A DNA stretch of 61,003 bases from Terriglobia bacterium. GTDB lineage: Bacteria; Acidobacteriota; Terriglobia; Acidiferrales; UBA7541. The stretch spans positions 1 to 61,003 of the forward strand of contig JAIQFG010000058.1 of assembly GCA_020073375.1 (NCBI GenBank), given 5' to 3'. The notes under the pieces were generated by a model that was not told where the DNA came from, did not search any database, and saw nothing but the letters and a program-made list of their open reading frames with translations. Within the stretch, counting starts at the first letter, position 1. Each line of letters starts with the position of its first letter. The position numbers and the translations under genes are program-made. This document shows positions 25,520 through 36,972 of the stretch, piece after piece.

Positions 25520-26062
25520 TCAAAGAAATTCGCTCTTCAGCAGGCCGTAGTTTTCCAGATCAATGAATCGATCCCATTTTTTGACGTGCTCGCGAGAGCG
25601 GCCTTCGCGGCTCATGCCGATTTTTTCCAGGACGCGGCCGGAGGCGGCGTTTCCCGCGAAGTGGAAAGCATAGATCCGGTGCAGCGCGAGAGTCTCGAAT
25701 CCAAATGCCGCAACGGCGCGGCCCGCCTCAGTGGCATATCCGTTTTTCCAGAACGGGACGCCGATCCAGTAGCCCAGTTCGGCGTGCCGATGCGCGGGCG
25801 TGATGTTCAAGCCCATTCCCCCGCAAAGTTCGCGGGCGGGCGAAACACATATGGCGAACGAGACCGAACGGCCGGCGCGAAATTCCTCGGAGGCGCGCGA
25901 CAGGAAATCCCGGGCGTCCTGTTCGGTGTAGGGATGCGGAATATTTGCGGTCATGGAGGCGATTTCACGCGCCCCGGCCAGGCGCACGATGGCGGGGATG
26001 TCTGTTTGTTCCAGAGGGCGCAGCAGCAGGCGCGCGGTCTTCAATTCGTGAGGAGCGGTCAT
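25520..26062 (-). CDS. GNAT acetyltransferase, RimJ/RimL-like
   Basis: A 180-residue acetyltransferase with the RimJ/RimL pattern: LKTARLLLRPLEQTDIPAIVRL at the start, LCGGMGLNITPAHRHAELGYWIGVPFWKNGYATEAGRAV in the middle (with the acetyl-CoA loop around NGYATEA), and IYAFHFAGNAASGRVLEKIGMSREG near the end, where the Asn in NAASGRVLEK is the usual side-chain hydrogen-bonding residue. The family transfers acetyl groups to protein N-termini or small amines; the target is unknown. It lies downstream of glpX in the same direction, about 170 bases away with a palindromic repeat between. Confidence 0.85.
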   Translation of the reverse strand: MTAPHELKTARLLLRPLEQTDIPAIVRLAGAREIASMTANIPHPYTEQDARDFLSRASEEFRAGRSVSFAICVSPARELCGGMGLNITPAHRHAELGYWIGVPFWKNGYATEAGRAVAAFGFETLALHRIYAFHFAGNAASGRVLEKIGMSREGRSREHVKKWDRFIDLENYGLLKSEFL

Positions 26063-26147
26063 GGAGATGCTGTAAACCCGGTCGATCTTAATATAGTCGC
26101 GCGGCAGGCAGGAGACGAAAATGCTGAAATGCGCGTGGGTGGTTTGC

Positions 26148-26227
26148 GTAGGACAGGCTTCAAGCCTGTCGCTTTTTTCTTGCGGTGCGACCAGGCGGAA
26201 ACCCCGACAGGCTGAAGCCTGTCCTAC
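26148..26227. repeat. REPIN-like inverted palindrome pair, GACAGGCTTCAAGCCTGTC type
   Basis: GTAGGACAGGCTTCAAGCCT(GTC) on the left and GACAGGCTGAAGCCTGTCCTAC on the right, inverted. The right end stops three bases from the glpX stop codon, so the element occupies the start of the glpX 3' untranslated region. Confidence 0.85.
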
Positions 26228-26230
26228 CAG

Positions 26231-27217
<987 letters not shown>

Positions 27218-27500
27218 TCGATCTCCCGGCGCCCTGGATTTTTCGTTTCGGCGCGCGTGTAAAAACGGGCCACGCGCGCGACATCACCCAAAACTTGCCC
27301 TATCCTAAACTAAACCGAACATTGCAACCAGCGGCTTTGACAGGATATTTCCACAATGTGGCGGGAATCTTTTCTTTTGGAAGAAATCCGCTTTCTCCGT
27401 TCCGGAACGCGCAAATGAGGGAGGCTTGTGCGAAACCATTCTGCAACAGCGCATTTGGTTTGGTAGAGGCCGCCCGTAGTTTGGGCGGGCAGCTTTTCGT

Positions 27501-28790
27501 TCAAGGCAGAGGCTGCAACACCGTGTTCACTAAGTTCGGATTATCGAATGTGGTCTGCTCGCCCGGTTTCAAGCCCGGGACCGGCAGCAGGCGGGCGCTG
27601 AGCGGCTTGGACAATTTCACCGACAAAGTTGCTACGTCGCCGACGATGCGCGCGAGTTGATCGGCGGTCACGTCACCGGGAAGGGGAATGGTGTCCAGGC
27701 CAGTGCCGCAGACCGAGGAATACGCCAGCAGTTGGTCCATGGTGAGCGTGCCTTCGCCCCAGAGTTGCGCAAGTCGTGAGTCCTCCAGCACCGGCATCAT
27801 CACGCCCGAGTAGCCCACTTTTTTCACGGCGATATCGCGCAGCGCCGCGGTAATCGTGCCCACTGCGGTGAGCGTGCCGCTGGTGCCGAACCGGCCGCCG
27901 GTGAATCCGGCCGTGGCCGATCCGATTGAGGCGTTTTTCATGGGCGCCGGAGAAAGGTCCAGGCCCATGTAGGCCCATCCGGTTTCCTGATCGATCTTGG
28001 AGGCAAGGTCCGCGACGGCCGCGGCGTGCATGCCGAGTTCGGCGACCAGCGCTTGGCGCGTGGCTTCCGGATCGCGCTTCACGGCCATCACGGCGGCGAC
28101 GACGTTCGCGGATTCCAGTCCAATGGCGAATTGATGCCCCAGACCCTGGTGAAAGGCGGCCGGAAAAAACGGCGTGTACGCGGGGACATTCGCGATCCCT
28201 GCGAAACGGAAATTGCCCAGGCCCTGGGCGGTATGGTCTTCCAAATACTTGATGACGTCGGCGGCGGCGCGCACGGCCTTCCAGTGGACGCCGTCAGTTC
28301 CCGCAATCACCACGCTGCCGGAGATGTTACTGGACTGCGAGAGAATTTCTGCGAGCATTTGCGCCCGCGCGTCGTCGTCCTTTTCCGCCATCAACGCGGG
28401 GCCTATAGCGATCATCACGTTTTCCTTCGTGGCGAAGGCGTCGAGATCGTGGAACAGCGTGTCCACGGCCGTCTTGGACATTCCGGCGGTGTATTCCGGG
28501 AAAGGCTGCGTGGCGATGCGGATGGTCTGCACCTGGTAGCCGGCGAGTTCGTAGCGTGCCTTGGCGTTGCGCAGCAGCGCCAGGGTGTCGGCAAATTGCT
28601 GTTTGTAATCGCCGGGATCCAACCGAACGAACGCGGTAATGGTGCGGACTTTGGGTTTTTCCTGCGCCGATGCGGGCGCGGCCAGCGAGGCGAACAGGAG
28701 GAATGTCAGGAAAAGGGCGTGCGAGGCGATGGGAATCGCATATTTGAAATTTGAAATTTCAAATAGCGGATTGCCGGTGTGGCGAAGCAT
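27501..28790 (-). CDS. DUF711-family secreted protein
   Basis: A 429-residue protein. The ATG at 28790 is chosen over the one at 28817 because CCAGGAGGCCCAA places AGGAGG at the right distance. The N-terminus has an unusually long polar stretch (NPLFEISNFKYAIPIASHA) before the hydrophobic core LFLTFLLFASLAAPASA, so it looks like a signal peptide extended by an inserted sequence. The rest matches DUF711: KVRTITAFVRLDPGDYKQQFADTLALL, NVPAYTPFFPAAFHQG, DLSPAPMKNASIGSA, GYSGVMMPVLEDSRLA and YSSVCGTGLDTIPLPGD. Cytosolic DUF711 proteins are unassigned; an exported form is noteworthy. Function unknown. Confidence 0.8.
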   Translation of the reverse strand: MLRHTGNPLFEISNFKYAIPIASHALFLTFLLFASLAAPASAQEKPKVRTITAFVRLDPGDYKQQFADTLALLRNAKARYELAGYQVQTIRIATQPFPEYTAGMSKTAVDTLFHDLDAFATKENVMIAIGPALMAEKDDDARAQMLAEILSQSSNISGSVVIAGTDGVHWKAVRAAADVIKYLEDHTAQGLGNFRFAGIANVPAYTPFFPAAFHQGLGHQFAIGLESANVVAAVMAVKRDPEATRQALVAELGMHAAAVADLASKIDQETGWAYMGLDLSPAPMKNASIGSATAGFTGGRFGTSGTLTAVGTITAALRDIAVKKVGYSGVMMPVLEDSRLAQLWGEGTLTMDQLLAYSSVCGTGLDTIPLPGDVTADQLARIVGDVATLSVKLSKPLSARLLPVPGLKPGEQTTFDNPNLVNTVLQPLP

Positions 28791-28905
28791 TTGGGCCTCC
28801 TGGAGGCTCAGATTCATTGTGAGAGTTCATGGTCGACAATCTTGTGTAGCGCCCGCCTTCAGGCGGATTCCGAGATGACGACTTTCCGCCCCGCGCGTAT
28901 CCCCG

Positions 28906-30081
28906 TTAGAAATATGCGGGGATGCCCGTGATGCGCTCGCCGATCACCAGGCGATGGATGTCGTGCGTGCCTTCGTAGGTGTAGACGGATTCGAGATTAT
29001 TCATGTGGCGCATGATGCAGGAATCGTCGACGATGCCGTTGGCGCCCAGGATGTCTCGGGCTTTGCGCGCGGTTTCCATGGCCATCCACACGTTGTTCAT
29101 CTTGAGCATGGAAACATGCGCGGGGTCCAAGCGGGTCCGATCCTTTAATTTTCCCAGATGCAGCGCGAGCAACTGTGCCTTGGAAATTTCCGTGATCATG
29201 AAGACCAGCTTGTCCTGCACCAACTGGTGCGAGGCAATGGGTTTGTTCTGGAATTGCTTGCGCGCTTTGGCGTATTGCAGGGCCGCGTCATAGCACGCCA
29301 TGGCCGCGCCGATGGCGCCCCAGCCGATGCCGAAGCGCGCCTGCGTCAGGCAGCTCAGCGGGCCCTTGAGTCCGGCGACTCCCGGCAAGACGTTGTCGGC
29401 GGGAATTTCGCAATCGTTGAGCGCCAGGCCGGACGTGACGGAAGCGCGCAGCGAAAGCTTCCCGTGAATATCGCGCGCGGCAAAACCCTTAGTGCCTTTT
29501 TCCACCAGGAATCCGCGAATTTTGTCGTCCTCCTCGCACCGGGCCCACACCAGGGCAACGTCGGCGATGGAGCCGTTGGTGATCCACATTTTTTCGCCGT
29601 TCAGGACGTAGCGATCCCCGCGGCGAGCCGCGCGCGTGAGCATCCCGCCGGGGTTTGATCCGAATTGCGGCTCGGTAAGCCCGAAGCAGCCCAGCGCTTT
29701 TCCGCTTTGCATTCGCGGCAGCCACTTTTCCTTTTGCTCCGGCGAGCCGTACGTATAAATGGGGTACATCACCAGGGCGCTCTGCACGGAAACAAAGCTG
29801 CGCAGGCCGGAGTCGCCGCGCTCGAGTTCCTGCATCACCAGTCCGTAGGCCACGTTGGACATTCCGGCGCAGCCGTAGCCCTCAAGGTTCGCCCCGAAAA
29901 ATCCCAGATCGGCCAGGCGCGGCACCAGGTCCATCGGAAACGTGGATTCCCGGTTGTGCTTCACGATAACGGGGAGCACGAACTCTTCGACAAACTGCCG
30001 GGCCGTGGCGCGAGCCAGCAATTCCTCGTCGTTCAGCAGGGAATCGAATTCCAGATAATCCACGCCGGGAAATGCGGGCAT
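28906..30081 (-). CDS. Acyl-CoA dehydrogenase, glutaryl-CoA dehydrogenase-like
   Basis: A 391-residue FAD enzyme starting at the ATG at 30081, with AAGGAG about 7 bases upstream. Family motifs: LGCFGLTEPQFGSNPGGM, YVLNGEKMWITNGSIADV, QARFGIGWGAIGAAMACYD, AKARKQFQNKPIASHQLVQDK and the catalytic-base region YEGTHDIHRLVIGERITGI, with Glu in YEGTHD. The ending ITGIPAYF and the LSALRS-type segments resemble glutaryl-CoA dehydrogenase, which oxidises and decarboxylates glutaryl-CoA in lysine and tryptophan breakdown. The exact substrate is inference. It is divergent from the ATP synthase operon. Confidence 0.85.
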   Translation of the reverse strand: MPAFPGVDYLEFDSLLNDEELLARATARQFVEEFVLPVIVKHNRESTFPMDLVPRLADLGFFGANLEGYGCAGMSNVAYGLVMQELERGDSGLRSFVSVQSALVMYPIYTYGSPEQKEKWLPRMQSGKALGCFGLTEPQFGSNPGGMLTRAARRGDRYVLNGEKMWITNGSIADVALVWARCEEDDKIRGFLVEKGTKGFAARDIHGKLSLRASVTSGLALNDCEIPADNVLPGVAGLKGPLSCLTQARFGIGWGAIGAAMACYDAALQYAKARKQFQNKPIASHQLVQDKLVFMITEISKAQLLALHLGKLKDRTRLDPAHVSMLKMNNVWMAMETARKARDILGANGIVDDSCIMRHMNNLESVYTYEGTHDIHRLVIGERITGIPAYF

Positions 30082-30201
30082 CAAGTGCTCCTTCGCGAGG
30101 AAAGGGCCGGCCAGGCGCGGTAAACTGCCGGCCGGATTGCAGAGCGCGTCACGCGATGCATTCTAGCGCGCGGAGTTTCCCGGCGGCAAGCGAGTCGGTG
30201 C

Positions 30202-30227
30202 AGGACAGACACTCCTGTCTGTCCTAC
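30202..30227. repeat. Single REP-like palindrome GGACAGACACTCCTGTCTGTCC
   Basis: One imperfect palindrome ending CCTAC, without an inverted partner nearby. The right foot CTAC matches the other elements. It lies in the divergent gap upstream of the ATP synthase promoter. Confidence 0.6.
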
Positions 30228-30240
30228 AATCAGCAAAGTC

Positions 30241-30269
30241 TTGCGCGAAACCCCTTGCGATGTTATAAA
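30241..30269 (+). promoter_or_regulatory. Candidate promoter of the ATP synthase operon
   Basis: TTGCGC, 17 bases, and TATAAA lie about 110 bases upstream of the first ATP synthase gene. The -10 has five of six consensus bases. Confidence 0.55.
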
Positions 30270-30377
30270 ATCACTCCTTTGTCCAGACAAGGAATTGCCT
30301 GAGGGGAGGGTGTGTACCCGAGGTTCTTCCGAATGTGAATGTTTGGGCGGGCATTGTCGGATGCCTTACCATAACCC

Positions 30378-30857
30378 GTGGAAATTTTAAGCCAACTCGG
30401 CGACCTGTTCCTGGCGGCTGTGCCTACCGTCATCATCGTTTTTCTTTTTTATTTCTTCCTGCGCTGGAGTTTTTTCAAGCCCATCGAACGCGTGCTGGCC
30501 GAGCGCCACAAGCGAGCGGAAGGAGCGCGGCAGGAAGCGGAACAAAGCCGCGCGGCTGTGCAGGAAAAACTTCGCGCCTACAACGATTCGCTAAAGAAGG
30601 CGCGCTCGGAAATGTTTGTCGAGCAGGAAGGCATTCGCCGGCGCGTGCTGGATGAGCGGCAGACCAAGGTAAGCACCGCGCGCGTTGCCGCGCAGAAGGC
30701 CTTGCACGAGGCCAAGCAGGTGATCGCCGAGGAAGTCAAGTCGGCGCGCGCCGAGTTGGAACAATCCAGCGGGGACATGGCGACGGAAATTGCCGACGCG
30801 ATTCTTGCTGGTGGGCCTGCCGGTCCGGGCGCCTCCCGGCCGGGAGGGGCACGATGA
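30378..30857 (+). CDS. atpF: F1Fo ATP synthase subunit b (first copy)
   Basis: A 159-residue peripheral-stalk subunit with GTG start. One N-terminal transmembrane helix (AAVPTVIIVFLFYFFLRW, about 13-30) is followed by FFKPIERVLAERHKRAEGARQEAEQ and a long charged helix to about residue 140, ending in a Gly/Pro-rich tail. The b subunit ties the F1 head to the membrane sector. The stop overlaps the next start by four bases (ATGA). A second b-type gene follows, so the peripheral stalk is probably a heterodimer. No clear Shine-Dalgarno precedes the GTG. Confidence 0.9.
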   Translation: MEILSQLGDLFLAAVPTVIIVFLFYFFLRWSFFKPIERVLAERHKRAEGARQEAEQSRAAVQEKLRAYNDSLKKARSEMFVEQEGIRRRVLDERQTKVSTARVAAQKALHEAKQVIAEEVKSARAELEQSSGDMATEIADAILAGGPAGPGASRPGGAR

Positions 30858-31444
30858 ACTTCCCCCGCCGAATCCGTGCATATGTTTCCGGTTCGCTTCT
30901 TGCGCTTTTTGTTCTTGCGCTTCCCGCGTTTGCCGCCGAGGGCGCCGAACCCAATCCCGCCGATTCTCCCGCGGGGCTGATCTTCCGGTGGCTGAATTTT
31001 GCGCTGGTATTCGGCGGGATCGCCTACCTGATCGCCAAGCACGGAGGCGCGTTCTTCGGGGCCAACGCCAAGGCGATTTCCGCCAGCATTCGCGAAGGCG
31101 CCGCGGCGAAGGAAGAGGCGACTCGCCAGTTGCAGGAAGTGGAGACAAAGATTTCGCGGCTGGATCAGGAAGTCACCACGTTGCGGGAATCTGCGCGGCG
31201 CGATTCCGCGGCGGAAACCGAACGGTTGAACGCCTCGGGCCAAGCCGAGATCGAGAAGATTCAGATTGCCGCGCGGGCCGAACTGAGCGCGGCCGAACGC
31301 GCCGCCAGGCAGGAATTGCGCGCCCTGGCCGCCTCGCTGGCCGTGGAGCGCGCCGGAGAACTGGTCGCTTCGCGCATGGACAAGAATATCCGGTCGAAAT
31401 TGATGCGCGCATTTCTCAACGAACTCGGAAGGAGCGCGAATTGA
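30854..31444 (+). CDS. F1Fo ATP synthase subunit b (second copy, with N-terminal signal-like segment)
   Basis: A 196-residue b-type subunit. It begins with a signal-like hydrophobic stretch (MNFPRRIRAYVSGSLLALFVLALPAFA, 1-27) and then has a second hydrophobic helix (LIFRWLNFALVFGGIAYLIA, about 42-61) that corresponds to the usual b anchor, followed by a long charged helix (IREGAAAKEEATRQLQEVETKISRLDQEV onward). The extra N-terminal segment could be cleaved or form a second membrane helix. It overlaps atpF at its start and atpH at its end by four bases each, so the three are tightly coupled. Two unlike b subunits are best known from photosynthetic bacteria; here they appear in a probable heterotroph. 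Confidence 0.85.
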   Translation: MNFPRRIRAYVSGSLLALFVLALPAFAAEGAEPNPADSPAGLIFRWLNFALVFGGIAYLIAKHGGAFFGANAKAISASIREGAAAKEEATRQLQEVETKISRLDQEVTTLRESARRDSAAETERLNASGQAEIEKIQIAARAELSAAERAARQELRALAASLAVERAGELVASRMDKNIRSKLMRAFLNELGRSAN

Positions 31445-31977
31445 AAGCGCTGGCGGAGCGGTATGCGGGCGCGCTGGTGGACGTCGCGCTCGAAAACAAG
31501 CAAGCCGATCAGATCAAGCAGGAGCTGGCCCAATTTGCCGCGATGGTGCGCGAATCGGACGAATTGCGGTCATTCCTGGCGAATCCCTCGATCGCGCGCG
31601 CGAGCAAACATGCGGCCATCGAGCAGCTGGTGATGCGCATGGGTGCGAGCCGCACGCTGCGCAATTACCTGTTTGTGATCGTGGACCAGCGCCGCGCCGG
31701 GCTTTTGATTGAAATCGAGCAGGCCTTCAGCGCGCTGCTGGACGCACGCCAGGGAATCACGCAGGCCACGGTCACGTCCGCGGCGGAATTGACGGACCTG
31801 GAGCGCGCGGAAATGAATGCCGCGCTCGTGAAGCTGACGGGCAAGAAGGTGCAGGCGAAATTCTCGACCGACACGGCGCTGATCGGCGGCGCGGTGGTGC
31901 GGATCGGTTCCACGATTTATGACGGCTCGGTGCGCGCGCAGCTGGAACGCATGCGCCTCCGGATGGTTACGGAATAA
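31441..31977 (+). CDS. atpH: F1Fo ATP synthase subunit delta
   Basis: A 178-residue subunit that links the top of F1 to the b stalk (OSCP homologue). It starts at a TTG that overlaps the preceding stop (TTGA), the only plausible start near the conserved N-terminus ALAERYAGALVDVALENKQ. The middle SFLANPSIARASKHAAIEQLV and the C-terminal GGAVVRIGSTIYDGSVRAQLERMR are typical of delta. Translational coupling through the overlap explains the weak start codon. Confidence 0.93.
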   Translation: MKALAERYAGALVDVALENKQADQIKQELAQFAAMVRESDELRSFLANPSIARASKHAAIEQLVMRMGASRTLRNYLFVIVDQRRAGLLIEIEQAFSALLDARQGITQATVTSAAELTDLERAEMNAALVKLTGKKVQAKFSTDTALIGGAVVRIGSTIYDGSVRAQLERMRLRMVTE

Positions 31978-32013
31978 AGGGTCACGAAACAGCGGTCAGG
32001 AACAGGAGCTGGA

Positions 32014-33549
32014 ATGGCTTCGATCAAAGCGGATGAAATTACAAAGATACTGAAGGCGCAGATCGCCAACTACGAGCAGGCGGTGGCCGTCGAGGAAGTC
32101 GGCACCGTGATCTCAGTGGGCGACGGCATCGCGCGCGTCTACGGCCTGGAAAAGGTGATGTCCGGCGAAATGCTGGCGTTTCCCCACGACGTCTACGGCA
32201 TCGCGCTCAACCTGGAAGAAGATCAGGTTGGCTGCGTGCTGCTTGGCGAATACACGCTGGTGCAGGAAGGCGACACGGTGAAGCGCACAGGCACAATTAT
32301 GTCCGCGCCCGTGGGAGAAGCGATGGTCGGGCGTGTCGTCAGCCCGCTGGGCGTGCCCTTGGACGGGAAAGGCCCCATCGCCACCGACAAGCGCATCCCG
32401 ATTGAGCGCATCGCGCCGGGCGTTGTGGACCGCCAGCCGGTGCGCGAGCCGCTGCAAACCGGAATCAAGTCCATCGACTCGATGATCCCCATCGGCCGCG
32501 GGCAGCGCGAACTGATCATCGGCGACCGCCAGACCGGAAAGACCGCCATCATTCTGGACACGATCCTGAATCAAAAGGGCGGCGACATGATTTGCATCTA
32601 CTGCGCGATCGGGCAGAAGCGCTCGACCATCGCGCAGGTGGTGAAGGTGCTGACCGACGCGGGCGCGATGGAATACACCATCGTCGTCGCGGCATCGGCC
32701 ACCGAACCCGCCACGCTGCAATACATCGCGCCGTACGCGGCCTGCGCCATGGGTGAATTTTTCCGCGATTCCGGCCGCCACGCCGTATGTTTTTACGACG
32801 ATCTTTCCAAGCATGCGCAGGCCTACCGCGAAATTTCGCTGCTGCTGCGGCGTCCTCCCGGCCGCGAGGCGTTTCCGGGCGACGTGTTCTATCTTCACTC
32901 GCGCCTTTTGGAGCGCGCCGCGAAATTGAACGACAAGCTGGGCGCGGGCTCGCTGACGGCGCTGCCGGTGATCGAAACGCAGGCCGGCGACGTTTCCGCC
33001 TACATCCCGACCAACGTAATTTCGATTACCGACGGCCAGATTTATCTGGAAGCGGACCTGTTCAACAGCGGCATCCGTCCCGCGATTAACGTGGGATTGT
33101 CTGTAAGCCGCGTGGGCGGCAACGCGCAGATCAAGGCCATGCGGCAAGTCGCGGGTTCGCTGCGCCTCGACCTGGCGCAGTACCGCGAACTGGCGGCGTT
33201 CGCGCAGTTCGGCTCCGATCAATTGGATAAAGCGACGCAGGCGCAACTGGCCCGCGGGCAGCGCCTGGTGGAAGTTCTGAAACAGGGACAGTTCTCGCCG
33301 CTATCGGTCGAAGAGCAGGTGGTGGTGATCTTCGCCGGCACCAGCGGGCTGCTTGACGACGTCGCGGTTCCCGACGTGCAGCGCTTCCAGAAGGACCTGG
33401 TGGAATTCATCCACGCGCGTTACGGCGCGCTGCTGGCCGAAATTGCGCAGAAAAAACAGATCACCGACGACGGGCGGGCGGCGCTGAATCGCGCCATCGG
33501 CGAATTCAAGGAACAATTTCAAGCAGGAGCGTCAGCGGCGCGCGCCTAG
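32014..33549 (+). CDS. atpA: F1Fo ATP synthase subunit alpha
   Basis: A 511-residue subunit with AACAGGAGCTGGA before its ATG. The P-loop GDRQTGKT is at 170-177, and the family blocks [52 protein letters not shown] and the catalytic-interface sequence [14 protein letters not shown] (with the arginine finger) are intact. Alpha binds nucleotide at non-catalytic sites and contributes to catalysis on beta. It is 36 bases after atpH. Confidence 0.98.
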   Translation: MASIKADEITKILKAQIANYEQAVAVEEVGTVISVGDGIARVYGLEKVMSGEMLAFPHDVYGIALNLEEDQVGCVLLGEYTLVQEGDTVKRTGTIMSAPVGEAMVGRVVSPLGVPLDGKGPIATDKRIPIERIAPGVVDRQPVREPLQTGIKSIDSMIPIGRGQRELIIGDRQTGKTAIILDTILNQKGGDMICIYCAIGQKRSTIAQVVKVLTDAGAMEYTIVVAASATEPATLQYIAPYAACAMGEFFRDSGRHAVCFYDDLSKHAQAYREISLLLRRPPGREAFPGDVFYLHSRLLERAAKLNDKLGAGSLTALPVIETQAGDVSAYIPTNVISITDGQIYLEADLFNSGIRPAINVGLSVSRVGGNAQIKAMRQVAGSLRLDLAQYRELAAFAQFGSDQLDKATQAQLARGQRLVEVLKQGQFSPLSVEEQVVVIFAGTSGLLDDVAVPDVQRFQKDLVEFIHARYGALLAEIAQKKQITDDGRAALNRAIGEFKEQFQAGASAARA

Positions 33550-33570
33550 TCCGGCGAGCGAAACCTTTCG

Positions 33571-35969
<2,399 letters not shown>

Positions 35970-35975
35970 GAGGGA

Positions 35976-36074
35976 CGTGATTCGTGATTTGTGATTCGTA
36001 ATTCGTGAGGAAAGACCGCGCCTCGCAGGTTGGCCTGGTTTTCACGAATCACGAATCACAAATCACGAATCACG
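35976..36074. repeat. 33-base inverted repeat between atpD and atpC
   Basis: The arms 35976-36008 and 36042-36074 are complementary over 33 bases with one mismatch and enclose a 33-base loop. They are made of ATTCGTGATT words. The left arm begins 7 bases after the atpD stop and the right arm ends 6 bases before the atpC ATG, leaving no room for a normal Shine-Dalgarno outside the stem. Confidence 0.9.
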
Positions 36075-36080
36075 ACACAG

Positions 36081-36533
36081 ATGGCGGACACATTCACACT
36101 CGAAGTAGTCACACCGGCGCGGCAAGTGGTGCGCGAGGCGGTGAACGAAGCGCAGATACCGGTGCGCGGCGGGTACATTGGCGTCCTGCCCGGGCACACG
36201 CCGCTGCTGGCTGAAATGGGCACGGGCGAACTGACCTATCGCGTTGGCAATCGCGAGCTTTCCTGCACGGCCATCGGCGGATTTGTGGAAGTGCTGGCCG
36301 ATCGCGTGATCGTGCTGGCCGATGCCGCTGAACTGGCCTCGGAAATCGATGTGCCCCGCGCGCGGGCTGCTCTGGAACGCGCGCAGAAGCGCTTTGCGAA
36401 TCCGAGCGATCCCAATGTGGACTGGAATCGCGCGCAAGCCGCTCTGGAACGCGCGCAAGTTCGGCTGCAAGTCGCTGCAAAGGCCGGGACTTCCTCGGCG
36501 AATGCGGCGGTTACTGCTTCGGGTCACTCCTGA
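36081..36533 (+). CDS. atpC: F1Fo ATP synthase subunit epsilon
   Basis: A 150-residue subunit. The N-terminal beta-sandwich is typical: MADTFTLEVVTPARQVVREAVNEAQIPVRGGYIGVLPGHTPLLAEMGTGELTYRVG, then the helical hairpin IDVPRARAALERAQKRFANPS. Epsilon caps the rotor and can inhibit ATP hydrolysis. The ATG at 36081 is the only start matching the family. No Shine-Dalgarno lies in the usual place; the upstream bases belong to the long inverted repeat, so translation may depend on coupling or on RNA folding. Confidence 0.93.
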   Translation: MADTFTLEVVTPARQVVREAVNEAQIPVRGGYIGVLPGHTPLLAEMGTGELTYRVGNRELSCTAIGGFVEVLADRVIVLADAAELASEIDVPRARAALERAQKRFANPSDPNVDWNRAQAALERAQVRLQVAAKAGTSSANAAVTASGHS

Positions 36534-36582
36534 CCTCAAGTTTCACTTGAGCCTCGCGCGGTGACGTAACATCTAATTGCCC

Positions 36583-36837
36583 ATGGAAGAGATCACGATG
36601 TACTGCACGAACTGGTGCGGGGATTGCATCCGCGCCAAGCGATTTCTGCGCGACCGCGGCGTCGTATTTTCAGAAGTGAATATCGACGAAGAGCCCGATG
36701 CCGAGGATCTGGTCCTGAGCGTGAACAATGGGCGGCGAAAAGTCCCGACCATTAAAGTGGGAGAGCGATTTTTCGCGTGCAGCCCGTTCGATCCCTACCT
36801 TTTATCCTCGGAATTGAAGATCCCGCTGAATAAATAA
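36583..36837 (+). CDS. Glutaredoxin-like thiol-disulfide protein
   Basis: An 84-residue thioredoxin-fold protein of the glutaredoxin/NrdH type. The redox motif is C12-G-D-C15, preceded by an extra Cys at position 8 (YCTNWCGDC). The conserved cis-proline is in VPTIKVG, and the glutathione or partner-binding segment NGRRKVPT is present. It begins EEITMYCTNWC, the common short glutaredoxin start. It lies 49 bases after atpC in the same direction and could be read through from the operon. An inverted repeat follows its stop. Confidence 0.85.
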   Translation: MEEITMYCTNWCGDCIRAKRFLRDRGVVFSEVNIDEEPDAEDLVLSVNNGRRKVPTIKVGERFFACSPFDPYLLSSELKIPLNK

Positions 36838-36872
36838 TTTCCGCTGGAAAGCCGTGGCGATTTTCGGTTTCT

Positions 36873-36958
36873 CGGTTTTCTCTGTGCCCTCTGTGTGGAA
36901 AGCTTTGCGCGACACTCAGAAAAAAAAATCTTTAACACAGAGGACACAGAGAAAACCG
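36873..36958. repeat. 24-base inverted repeat, CTCTGTGTCCTCTGTGT type
   Basis: Arm 36873-36896 (starting CGGTTTTCTCTG) and arm 36935-36958 are complementary over 24 bases with one mismatch, across a 38-base loop. It lies between convergent genes (glutaredoxin and nagA). The word is widespread in many bacterial genomes in pairs like this. It may serve as a terminator in either direction or as mRNA end structure, but it has no T run. Confidence 0.8.
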
Positions 36959-36972
36959 GAGAGAGAAACAGG

